Shown piece after piece: positions 17,058 through 24,683 of a stretch of 64,000 nucleotides of DNA. The DNA comes from PALSA-505 sp963702235 (GTDB lineage: Bacteria > Actinomycetota > Actinomycetes > Streptosporangiales > Streptosporangiaceae). The stretch is from NCBI GenBank assembly GCA_963702235.1, contig CAVPBZ010000010.1, forward strand, positions 46,030-110,029. The letters run 5' to 3'. The position numbers were made by a program, and so were the translations under genes. Below the pieces are notes generated by a model that saw only the letters and a program-made list of their open reading frames with translations, ran no database searches and had not been told where the DNA came from. Each line of letters begins with the position of its first letter. Within the stretch, counting starts at the first letter, position 1.

Positions 17058-17966
17058 GTGAAGGCTGAGCATCATGTTTGCGTTGCTCGTCGTTGTCCGG
17101 CCGGCGCCGAACTGATGGCGGCGCTCCTTGCGGGGGCCGCCTCGATGAGCATCCCCCCGTACGCGAAGGCCGGCGGCTGTCAGGCCTGGCCGCTGCCGCT
17201 CGACGGTACCTGCGCGGGCGTCGCCCGGCGGCTGTTCCGCGAGGCGGTGGCCGACATGGGCCTGTCCGCGGAAGTGATCCACGACGGCGTCACGATGGTC
17301 AGCGAGCTCGCCGCCAACACGCTGCACGCCCAGGGCAATGTCGAGTTCGACGGCAGCAGGCAGCGGCCCGTCACCGGGTCCCCCGAGATGTGGTCCTACG
17401 TCCGCGGCTGTGCCACCGGGTACGAGATCGTCTGCAAGATCTTCGACTCGCAGCGCGGCTGGAAGGCCGGCGCCCCGCCGGATCCCACCCGGGTGTCGCT
17501 CGACTCGATCAACGGCCGCGGCCTGCGGGTCGTGTCCGAGCTGTCCGACGGCCGGTGGGGTCATCACCCGACCCGCGCGCGGCTGGGCCGGTGGAAGGTC
17601 CAGGGCAAGGCCGTCTGGTTCGCGCTGCCGGTAGCCGCATCCCGCGGCGCTGCCCGCCTCGCCGACTACCCGGCCAGCTCCTGCGAGGCGGCCAAGGAGC
17701 TCGAGGCGATGATCACCGGCCGCGGCATCGGCCGCAGGCTGGTGCGCACCGACGAGTCTGTCTACGACATCGCCGTGCTGTCCATCCGCTGCGACCTCAC
17801 CGTGTGGTGCCGCAACGGCACCATCGCCTGGACCACCGCCGACGGGTACGTGCGCCGGACTTTCGCGGACCTGGTCGAGGTGGCCGAGCAGCTCGTCCTG
17901 GCGCACGAGGAGCTGGACCATCCGGCCGGCCCGCCGGGCGCGGGCGATGCCGCGGGCGAGGATTAG
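17058..17966 (+). CDS. ATP-binding protein, anti-sigma-like HATPase
   Basis: 302 residues from GTG 17058; ATG 17145 (MSIPPYAKAGG) is an equally good start because homology begins just after it (CQAWPLPLDGTCAGVARRLF). A GHKL ATPase fold of the RsbW/SpoIIAB type commonly found beside XRE/DUF397 genes: N-box GVTMVSELAANTLHAQGN, G-box SINGRGLRVVSELSD. There is no dimerisation or sensor domain, and the C-terminal 100 residues (from about 205) are an extension of unknown function with two Cys-containing segments (SIRCDLTVWCRNG). It is probably an accessory of the XRE-DUF397 system, based on location and the shared operator. Confidence 0.85.
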   Translation: MKAEHHVCVARRCPAGAELMAALLAGAASMSIPPYAKAGGCQAWPLPLDGTCAGVARRLFREAVADMGLSAEVIHDGVTMVSELAANTLHAQGNVEFDGSRQRPVTGSPEMWSYVRGCATGYEIVCKIFDSQRGWKAGAPPDPTRVSLDSINGRGLRVVSELSDGRWGHHPTRARLGRWKVQGKAVWFALPVAASRGAARLADYPASSCEAAKELEAMITGRGIGRRLVRTDESVYDIAVLSIRCDLTVWCRNGTIAWTTADGYVRRTFADLVEVAEQLVLAHEELDHPAGPPGAGDAAGED

Positions 17967-17975
17967 GCCCAGCGC

Positions 17976-18004
17976 CTGACGAGTCAGACGTCCCCGTGAT
18001 GGGG
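17976..18004. terminator. Possible hairpins between convergent genes
   Basis: CTGAC-GA-GTCAG (17976-17987) and CCCC-GTGAT-GGGG (about 17992-18004) are two short stems between the ends of the ATPase gene and hutI. They could end transcription from either side but are weak. Confidence 0.3.
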
Positions 18005-18036
18005 CCGGCCCCGTAGCGTTCGGGAATATCTGATCT

Positions 18037-19236
18037 TTACCGGGCCGAGCCTGCCGCCAGCGCGCCTGCGCGCCAGACCGCGGCCGCGAGCGGCACGCCC
18101 GGGCGGTAGGCCAGGTAGGTGTGCGACGGCGCGTCCAGCATCAGCAGGTCGGCGCGGGCGCCCTCGCTGACGTGGCCGACGTCCGGCCGGCGCAGCGCGC
18201 GCGCCCCGCCGGCCGTGGCTGACCAGACCGCTTCCGCGGTCGTCATCCGCATCTCCCGCACCGCGAGCGCGACGCACAGCGCCATGCTGGAGGTGAAGCA
18301 GGATCCGGGGTTGCAGTCGGTGGCGAGCGCCACGGTAACCCCCGCGCCGAGCAGCCGCCGGGCGTCCGGATACGGCTGCCTGGTGGAGTACTCGACGCCG
18401 GGCAGCAGCGTGGCGACCGTCGGCGAGCAGGCGAGCGCGTCCACGTCGGCGTCGGCCAGGTAGGTGCAGTGATCCGCGGACGCGGCACCGGCCCGCACGG
18501 CCACCTGCACGCCGGGGCCGGGGCCGAGCTGGTTGGCGTGCACGCGCGGCAGCAGCCCGCTGGCGCGGCCGGCCGCGAGCACGGCGGCCGCCTCGTCCGC
18601 GCCGAACGCGCCCCGCTCGCAGAACACGTCGACCCACCTGGCGTGCGGGCCGCAGGCGGCCAGCATCGGGCCGCAGACCAGATCGACGTAGCCGCCGGGG
18701 TCGTCGGCGAACTCGGGCGGGACGACGTGCGCGCCCAGGTAGGTGACCTCGGGGGTGACCTCGGCCGCGAGCCGGACGCTGCGCGCCTCGTCGGGGACGG
18801 TGAGGCCGTACCCGGACTTGCACTCGAACGTTGTGGTGCCCTGCCGGAGCAGCTCGGCGACGAGGCGGTGCAGGCCCGCCCGCAGCTCGGGATCGCTGGC
18901 CCGCCTGGTGGCGGCGACGGTGAACAGGATGCCGCCCGCCTGGTAGGGCGCGCCGGCCATCCGGGCGGCGAACTCGGCGCCGCGCTCGCCGGCGAAGACC
19001 AGGTGCGCGTGCGAGTCCACGAAGCCGGGCAGGACCGCCCGGCCGCGCGCGTCAACGATCTCGTCGGCGGCGGGCGCCCGGGATGCGGGCCCGGTCCAGG
19101 CCACCAGCCCGCCGGCCATGACCAGCGCCGCGTCGCGCAGGGTCGCGAACGGCCCGGGCCCGTCGCCGGGCTGCCGCGGGGCGTTCGTGACGAGCTCGCC
19201 GATGTTAGTGATCAGCGTGCTCACGGACGGTGCCAC
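18037..19236 (-). CDS. hutI: Imidazolonepropionase
   Basis: 399-residue amidohydrolase of the histidine degradation pathway that opens 4-imidazolone-5-propanoate to N-formimino-L-glutamate. Visible: metal-binding GFVDSHAHLVFAGERG, substrate-binding KSGYGLTVPDE, LGAHVVPPEF, RVHANQLGPGPG with a metal His, SADHCTYL and ATDCNPGSCFTSSM with the conserved Asp. Full length. It starts at GTG 19236, or 12 bases later at GTG 19224. It stands alone, about 18 kb from the hutU-hutF operon. The upstream inverted repeat at 19283-19300 may regulate it. Confidence 0.95.
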   Translation of the reverse strand: MAPSVSTLITNIGELVTNAPRQPGDGPGPFATLRDAALVMAGGLVAWTGPASRAPAADEIVDARGRAVLPGFVDSHAHLVFAGERGAEFAARMAGAPYQAGGILFTVAATRRASDPELRAGLHRLVAELLRQGTTTFECKSGYGLTVPDEARSVRLAAEVTPEVTYLGAHVVPPEFADDPGGYVDLVCGPMLAACGPHARWVDVFCERGAFGADEAAAVLAAGRASGLLPRVHANQLGPGPGVQVAVRAGAASADHCTYLADADVDALACSPTVATLLPGVEYSTRQPYPDARRLLGAGVTVALATDCNPGSCFTSSMALCVALAVREMRMTTAEAVWSATAGGARALRRPDVGHVSEGARADLLMLDAPSHTYLAYRPGVPLAAAVWRAGALAAGSAR

Positions 19237-19282
19237 CGTCGCGCTCGCCGTTGCCTGTGCACGCTCAGATCATTCCGCAACC

Positions 19283-19300
19283 GGTAGGCCTTTACCTACC
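19283..19300. promoter_or_regulatory. Inverted repeat upstream of hutI
   Basis: GGTAGG-N6-CCTACC lies 47 bases upstream of the hutI start, in the divergent region with the histidine-kinase remnant. It is a candidate operator; no regulator can be assigned. Confidence 0.4.
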
Positions 19301-19350
19301 CCCGGTCAGTGGAGTCCGGTCCATGGCGCCCCGCTCGATCACGGACCACT

Positions 19351-19745
19351 ATGGACGGCATGGAAAGCGTCATGAATGTCCTGCCGCGGCGGCTGCGCTC
19401 GCTCGGCTGGGCCGCCTGGCTGCCCGTCGTGATGCTGGTGTGCACCGTGTACTGGGGCGCGGTCCCTGAACGTGGGCCGTGGTGATGGCCGCGGGGGTGC
19501 TCGCGGCGACGGCTCCGGTCCTGGCCGCGGACCTTCTGCCGGTGGCCCTGATCGGGCTGCTGGCTACCCGCTGCACACCCTGGTCTTCGGTGACGGCGGC
19601 CCGGGGTAGCGGCCTGCGCGGCATCGAGCGCAGGCTAGGTACCTTCGACGGCGTGCTCGCGGTCAGCAGCCCGCCGGGCGGCCCCACCATCATCGTCATC
19701 GAGGTACCGTGCGCGTTGTCATCGCCGAAGATCTCTTCCTGCTGA
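19351..19745 (+). pseudogene. Sensor histidine kinase remnant with large internal deletion
   Basis: Two short pieces of a NarL-type sensor kinase survive. From ATG 19351: basic start plus a membrane helix (WAAWLPVVMLVCTVYWG), stopping at 19485. In another frame (19479 on): a second membrane segment, VLAATAPVLAADLLPVAL, then directly GSGLRGIERRLGTFDGVLAV and SSPPGGPTIIVIEVPCAL, which is the end of the HATPase domain. The rest of the sensor, the HisKA_3 phosphoacceptor helix and the ATP-binding N and D boxes are missing. The last 37 bases overlap the response regulator start, the normal arrangement for such pairs, so the pieces are in place rather than imported. Not functional as a kinase. Confidence 0.75.
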
Positions 19746-20248
19746 GGGAGGGCCTGGCCAGCCTGCTCAAGGGGTACGGCTTCGACATCGCCGCGGCCGT
19801 CGGGGACGGGCCGTCCCTGCTGCGGGCGCTCGTCGAGCAGCGGCCGGACGTGGCGATCGTCAACGTCCGGCTGCCGCCGAGCCAGACCGACGAGGGTCTG
19901 CGGGCCGCGCTCGAGGCCCGGCGCCAGGTGCCCGGGCTGCCCATCCTCATCCTGTCCACGCACGTCGAGCAGCTCTACGCCCGCGAGCTGCTCGCTGACC
20001 AGGCGGGCGGCGTCGGCTACCTGCTCAAGGACCGGGTATTCACCGACGACCAGTTCACCGACGCGCTGCACACCGTCGCGCGCGGCGGCACGGTGATGGA
20101 CCCGGAGGTGGTCGCCAGGCTGCTGGCCCGACGCTCCAACCAGCTGCCGGTTACCCGGCTCACCAACCGGGAACGCGAGGTACTCGCGCTGATAGCCGAG
20201 GGTCGCTCGAACAGCGCGATCGCTGTCCTGGCCTACCTCGACTCCTGA
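19709..20248 (+). CDS. NarL/LuxR response regulator, phosphosite mutated and HTH deleted
   Basis: 179 residues; family members are about 215. The receiver domain is complete except that the phosphoacceptor aspartate is Asn52 (DVAIVNVRLPP instead of DVAVVDVRMPP; codon AAC). The switch residues (ILSTHVE) and lysine (YLLKDRV) remain. The C-terminal GerE domain begins normally, LTNREREVLALIAEGRSNSA, but after AIA jumps straight to VLAYLDS, the normal last residues of the family (RRVLAVLAYL). About 35-40 residues, including the whole DNA-recognition helix, have been lost in frame. It should neither be phosphorylated nor bind DNA. Start GTG 19709. Confidence 0.85.
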   Translation: MRVVIAEDLFLLREGLASLLKGYGFDIAAAVGDGPSLLRALVEQRPDVAIVNVRLPPSQTDEGLRAALEARRQVPGLPILILSTHVEQLYARELLADQAGGVGYLLKDRVFTDDQFTDALHTVARGGTVMDPEVVARLLARRSNQLPVTRLTNREREVLALIAEGRSNSAIAVLAYLDS

Positions 20249-20268
20249 CCTGCCGTCATGTCATGGGA

Positions 20269-20324
20269 TTGACACAAGATGTGGCAATCCGCAAAATGGT
20301 CTAAAGTTCAGGCTTCTAAACCAT
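20269..20324 (+). promoter_or_regulatory. Promoter with inverted repeat before the M20-GntR operon
   Basis: TTGACA (20269-20274) and CAAAAT (20292-20297) are spaced by 17 bases. Arms ATGGT (20296-20300) and ACCAT (20320-20324) flank AT-rich sequence (CTAAAG and CTTCTAAA) and overlap the -10. The TGGT...ACCA form suits FadR/FCD-type GntR proteins, one of which is encoded in the operon. Confidence 0.55.
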
Positions 20325-20335
20325 AGGCGGGCCGG

Positions 20336-21628
20336 ATGGCGGGAAGCGCACCGTCGCGGTGGAGCGCAGCACAGTGGGACGCGGTGGACGCCGCGGTTCT
20401 CGCCGAGTCGGAGGCGGCCTTCGGCTTCCTGGCGGCCCTGGTCGCCGCACCCAGCACAGTGGGCGCGGAACGGCGCGCGCAGGAGATCGTCGCGGCGGAG
20501 CTGGACAGGCTCGGGTTCGGGGTGAGCTTCCTGCCGGTGCCAGCAGAAACGGCGGCCGAGGCGCCTGCTGGCGTGGCGCAACTCTCCTACCAGGGCCGGC
20601 CTAACGTCGTCGGCCGCCTCAATCCCGGGCAGTCCCCGTCGCTGCTGCTCAACGGCCACGTCAACGTCGTGCCCGCCGAGGCGGCGGTGTGGTCGTCCGA
20701 TCCCTTCGCTCCGATCCGGGCCGACGGCTGGCTGGTCGGCCGCGGCGCTGGCGACATGAAGGGCGGCATGGCGATGGGGCTGCTTGCCGTCGCCGCGCTC
20801 CGCCGCGCCATGCCGGACGCGCTGACCGGGGAGCTGACCTTCGTCAGCGTGATCGAAGAGGAATGCACCGGCAACGGGACGCTCGCGGCGGCGAACGCCG
20901 GCGTGCTCGGGGACGCCGTCCTGCTGCTCGAGCCGACCGGCCTGGATCTGCTGCTGGGCGGGGTCGGCGTGCTGTGGGTGGAGATCGAGATCGAGGGCGT
21001 CCCCGCGCACGCCGAGTCCGCGGACCGGGCGGTGAACCCGATCGGCTGCGTTCCCGCGGTGCTGCGCGCGCTGGCCGGCTTCGAAGCGGAGATCAACGAG
21101 ACCGCGGCTGACCCGGCTTTCGCGGCGGTCGCCCGCCCCTACAACGTGAACGTGGGAACGGTGACGGCCGGCGACTGGGCCTCCAGCGTGCCGGCCAGGG
21201 CCCGGTTGCGGGTACGGGCCGGCTTCCCGCGCGGCTGGGCCCCGGAAAAGGCGCTGGCCGCAATCCGGGATGCCGTGCTGCGCGAGGCCGCCGCCGACCC
21301 GTGGCTGGCGGCCCATCCGCCGGCCATCCGTCCGGTGGGATTCCGCGCCGAGGGCTACCTCCTGGACGCCGGCCATCCGCTCGCCGATGCGCTCACGGCC
21401 GCACACGCCAGCGTCCACGGGGCCGCGCCGCGGCGGTTCGTCCTGGGCAGCACCACCGACGCCCGCTATTACCTGAACCAGTTCGGCCGCCCGGCCCTGG
21501 CCTACGGGCCGGTCGCGCGCAACATCCATGCTGCCGACGAGGCGGTCGAGCTCGCGAGCATCGTGCGCGGCAGCCAGACGCTGACCAGGTTCATCGCTGG
21601 ATTCTTCGGCCGGGACGGGCAGCCATGA
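20336..21628 (+). CDS. M20 family metallopeptidase (ArgE/DapE-like)
   Basis: 430-residue dinuclear-zinc amidase. Ligands and catalytic residues: LLLNGHVNVVPAE (first His), GRGAGDMKGGMAMGLL (bridging Asp), SVIEEECTGNGT (catalytic Glu-Glu) and VLGSTTDARYY (late Asp), with a dimerisation domain from about 200 to 320. Probable reaction: hydrolysis of an N-acyl or N-carbamoyl amino acid. Context supports catabolism: it is coupled (ATGA) to a GntR regulator and followed by an alpha/beta hydrolase and an amino-acid permease. The precise substrate is unknown. Confidence 0.9.
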   Translation: MAGSAPSRWSAAQWDAVDAAVLAESEAAFGFLAALVAAPSTVGAERRAQEIVAAELDRLGFGVSFLPVPAETAAEAPAGVAQLSYQGRPNVVGRLNPGQSPSLLLNGHVNVVPAEAAVWSSDPFAPIRADGWLVGRGAGDMKGGMAMGLLAVAALRRAMPDALTGELTFVSVIEEECTGNGTLAAANAGVLGDAVLLLEPTGLDLLLGGVGVLWVEIEIEGVPAHAESADRAVNPIGCVPAVLRALAGFEAEINETAADPAFAAVARPYNVNVGTVTAGDWASSVPARARLRVRAGFPRGWAPEKALAAIRDAVLREAAADPWLAAHPPAIRPVGFRAEGYLLDAGHPLADALTAAHASVHGAAPRRFVLGSTTDARYYLNQFGRPALAYGPVARNIHAADEAVELASIVRGSQTLTRFIAGFFGRDGQP

Positions 21629-22392
21629 CCGCGCCAGCTGACGCCCCAGCCGAAGGCTCGTTCGGCGGCCTGCTGGCGCCGGTCCCGATGCGCACGGCGG
21701 GCGAGACGATAGCCGAGCGGATCGTCACCGCGATCGCGCTCGGCGAATTCGTCCCGGGGCAGCGGCTGCCGACGGAACGGGAGCTGGCCTCGATGCTGGA
21801 GGTGAGCCGGACCACCGTGCGGGAGGCCCTGCAGCGGCTGGCGGCTTCCGGCTACGTGACGACCAGGCGCGGCCGGGGCGGCGGGACGTTCGTTCAGCCC
21901 GGCCTGGGACCTGACTCCGACGAGATGATCCGCAGGACGCTGCTTCCCGCGTGGGCCGAGCTGGGCGAACTGCTCGACTTCCGGCGGCTGACCGAGCAGC
22001 TGATCGCGCGCACCGCGGCCCTGCGCCGCGACGACGGCGACATCGCGGCGATCCGCGACGCGGTCGGGCAGTACGCGGTGGCGGCCGACAGGGAAGCCTC
22101 CCGGCTGGCCGACCACGCGCTGCACAAGTCGATCGCGTGCGCGACCCACAACTCACGGCTGGTCGAGCTCAGCGCCCGGATCCGGCGGGAGGTGAGCCTC
22201 GGCTTCGACGCGGAGCCCTACTCGGCGGAGGTCCGCCGCCGGGCCCTGCACCAGCACCCGCTGCTGGCCGAAGCCGTCATCGCCGGCGACGCCAGTACCG
22301 CCGCTGACCTCGCGGCCAGCCATTTCCTGCTCACCGAGGACATGCTCCGGGAGCTGCACGCCCGCATCCGCATCCGGCACGGAAAGGTGTGA
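21625..22392 (+). CDS. GntR family regulator, FadR/FCD subfamily
   Basis: 255 residues from ATG 21625, overlapping the M20 stop. The winged HTH (about 25-90) reads AERIVTAIALGEFVPGQRLP, SMLEVSRTTVREALQRLAAS and GYVTTRRGRGGGTFVQ. The FCD ligand domain follows (DFRRLTEQLIARTAALR, DHALHKSIACATHN with metal-binding D and H, AVIAGDASTAADLAASHF). It likely controls its own operon at the 20.3 kb promoter, responding to the substrate or product of the M20 enzyme. Confidence 0.93.
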   Translation: MTAPADAPAEGSFGGLLAPVPMRTAGETIAERIVTAIALGEFVPGQRLPTERELASMLEVSRTTVREALQRLAASGYVTTRRGRGGGTFVQPGLGPDSDEMIRRTLLPAWAELGELLDFRRLTEQLIARTAALRRDDGDIAAIRDAVGQYAVAADREASRLADHALHKSIACATHNSRLVELSARIRREVSLGFDAEPYSAEVRRRALHQHPLLAEAVIAGDASTAADLAASHFLLTEDMLRELHARIRIRHGKV

Positions 22393-22393
22393 C

Positions 22394-23197
22394 ATGCCCA
22401 TCGCCAGGGTCAATGACGTTGAGCTGAACTACAAGCTGGAGGGTGACGGCGAGGAAACCATCGTCCTCGTCAACGGGCTGGCCGACGATCTGGAGACCTG
22501 GGCCTTCCAGATGGACGACTTCCTGGCCGCCGGCTACCGCGTCCTGCGGTTCGACAACCGGGGCATCGGGGCGAGCTCGAAGCCGGCCGGCCCCTATTCG
22601 AGCCGGATGCTCGCCGACGACGCGAAGGCGCTGGCCGATTCCCTGGGGATCACCGGCTTTCACCTCATGGGCGTGTCCATGGGCGGGATGATCGCCCAGG
22701 AGTACGCGATCGCCTATCCGTCTGACCTGCGCTCGGTCACCCTCGGCTGCACGTATGCGGCACCCGGTCCATTCTGCTCCCGGATGTTCGCCATGTGGGC
22801 CGAGCTCGCTCCGGTCCTCGGGGTGCCGTTCGTCATGCGCGACGTCACCCTGTGGGCCTTCACCGTCGGCTTCTTCGAGCAGCGGGGCGCCGAGCTCGCG
22901 GAGTTCGAGACCGCGATGCGCTACATGGACCAGCCCGTTCACGCCTACCTGGCTCAGCTGGCCGTCATCCAGGGTCATGACACGACCGAGCGCCTCGGCC
23001 AGATCAGCTCGCCCGCCCTCGTGCTGGCCGGCGAGGAAGACATCCTCATCCCGGTCGAGCTGTCGCAGCGGCTGCACGCGGGCATAGCCGGCTCGCAGCG
23101 GGCCACGACCAGGGGCGGTCACGCCTGCCTGTGGGAGCACCCGGCCGACTTCAACCAGGTATTCCTCGACTTTGTCCGACAGCACGGAAAGGGCTAG
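22394..23197 (+). CDS. Alpha/beta hydrolase
   Basis: 267 residues, starting one base after the GntR stop. Classic lipase-type fold: oxyanion region VLVNGLADDLETW, nucleophile elbow HLMGVSMGGMIAQEYA (Ser), acid in LAGEEDILIPVELSQ (Asp) and His in GGHACLWEHPADF. It resembles 3-oxoadipate enol-lactonase-like hydrolases. As part of the M20-GntR-permease operon it probably cleaves an ester, lactone or C-C bond in the same pathway. Confidence 0.92.
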   Translation: MPIARVNDVELNYKLEGDGEETIVLVNGLADDLETWAFQMDDFLAAGYRVLRFDNRGIGASSKPAGPYSSRMLADDAKALADSLGITGFHLMGVSMGGMIAQEYAIAYPSDLRSVTLGCTYAAPGPFCSRMFAMWAELAPVLGVPFVMRDVTLWAFTVGFFEQRGAELAEFETAMRYMDQPVHAYLAQLAVIQGHDTTERLGQISSPALVLAGEEDILIPVELSQRLHAGIAGSQRATTRGGHACLWEHPADFNQVFLDFVRQHGKG

Positions 23198-23200
23198 CCA

Positions 23201-24655
23201 ATGGCCAGCAGCACAGAAAGCCCCCGGCCGCTGCGCCGCGGGCAGCTCGGGCTCTTCGGCGTGATCATGCCGGGCGTCGCGCAGGTGGCGCCCGCCTTCA
23301 ACCTGTTCTTCACGACCGGCGTGATGGTCGCGCTGGCCGGCGCCTCAGCACCCCTGATCTTCCTGATCAGCATGGTCGGGATGGTCGCGACGGCAAGCAG
23401 CCTGGCCCAGTTCGCCGGGATCTATCCCAGCGCCGGGTCGTTCATCACCTACATCACCCGCGCCATCGGCACGAAGGTGGCCGTCGCGATCGGGGTGATC
23501 ACGATTCTCGGGTACATCATCGCTTTCGGCGGTATCTACATTTTCGTCGGCAGCTACATCGCGCAGAACGTCTTCAACAACCCGCACATCTGGGGATTCA
23601 CCCAGGTCGTCACGATCATCTACGGGGCGCTCGTCGTCGCGCCGGTGATCGTGGGCCTCAAGTTCGGCATCCGGGTGACCGTGGCGCTGTACGTGTTCGA
23701 GGTGGTCCTGCTGCTGGCGCTCAGCCTGACGATCCTGGCCAGGGGCGGGGCGGCCGGGCTGTCGGCGACGCCGTTCAGCTGGCCGCACGGGAGCGACGTG
23801 CTGCTGGCGTTCAGCCTGGCGGTGCTCGCCTTCGGCGGGTTCGAGGCGGCCGCGCCGCTGGCCGAGGAGACCCGCGACCCGCGGCGCAACGTGCCGATCG
23901 CCGTGATCGGCGCTGTGCTGATCAGCGGGGTCATCTACGTGCTCGGCTCGTACGCGCTCGTCACCGCGTTCGGCGTCGGCCACACCGGGACGCTCAGCGC
24001 CGACCCCAACCCGTTCCACACCGCGGCCAGGGTCTTCATCCCGTTCGTGGCCCCGCTCATCACCTGGGTGTTCCTGTCCAGCGTGACCAGCTCCTACGTG
24101 GCGGCTAACACCCAGACATCACGGGTCATCTTCGCCGGCGCCCGCGGCGGGCTGTGGACGCACGCGCTGGCCCGGGTGAGCCCGAGGTTCCGCACCCCGG
24201 CCATCGCCGCCGTCGCCTTCGTGGCGCCCAGCGTCTTGATCGGCGTCGTGTCAACGGCGATCACCAGCCCGGCCGCCGCTTCCGGGTTCCTCGGCACCTA
24301 CGGAATCCTGGGCCTGATCATCATGTACCTCGCAGCCAACGTCGCGCTGATCGTGGACTGGGTGAAGCTCCGCCGCCGCGGCATCACGAAAAACCCCTGG
24401 CTGTGGGTGGTTGTGCCGGTGATCGGCATCGCGGTGCTCGCCATCCCGGTCTGGGGTGACCTGCGGCCGGGCCAGCCGGCGCCGTACAACATCCTGCCCT
24501 GGCTCACGCTCGGCCTGATCGCCGTCGGCATCGCCTACGCGGCCGGGCTGGCCCTGTGGCGGCCGCAGGCTCTCACGCTCGCCCCCGCGCTGCTCGAGGG
24601 CGAGGAGAGCATGGCCGCGGACCCGAGGGGAGACCGTACCGCAGCGGAAACGTGA
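23201..24655 (+). CDS. APC superfamily amino acid permease
   Basis: 484 residues with about 12-14 membrane helices. The APC opening is clear (GQLGLFGVIMPGVAQVAPAF, then the unwound helix region SMVGMVATASSLAQFAGIYP and SAGSFITYITRAIG), with AFGGFEAAAPLAEETRDPRR between helices 6 and 7. It takes up an amino acid or related compound by proton or sodium symport at the plasma membrane. Last gene of the 20.3-24.7 kb operon; three bases after the hydrolase stop. Confidence 0.93.
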   Translation: MASSTESPRPLRRGQLGLFGVIMPGVAQVAPAFNLFFTTGVMVALAGASAPLIFLISMVGMVATASSLAQFAGIYPSAGSFITYITRAIGTKVAVAIGVITILGYIIAFGGIYIFVGSYIAQNVFNNPHIWGFTQVVTIIYGALVVAPVIVGLKFGIRVTVALYVFEVVLLLALSLTILARGGAAGLSATPFSWPHGSDVLLAFSLAVLAFGGFEAAAPLAEETRDPRRNVPIAVIGAVLISGVIYVLGSYALVTAFGVGHTGTLSADPNPFHTAARVFIPFVAPLITWVFLSSVTSSYVAANTQTSRVIFAGARGGLWTHALARVSPRFRTPAIAAVAFVAPSVLIGVVSTAITSPAAASGFLGTYGILGLIIMYLAANVALIVDWVKLRRRGITKNPWLWVVVPVIGIAVLAIPVWGDLRPGQPAPYNILPWLTLGLIAVGIAYAAGLALWRPQALTLAPALLEGEESMAADPRGDRTAAET

Positions 24656-24683
24656 CCGTAACAAGCAAACGCATGATGAAAAA

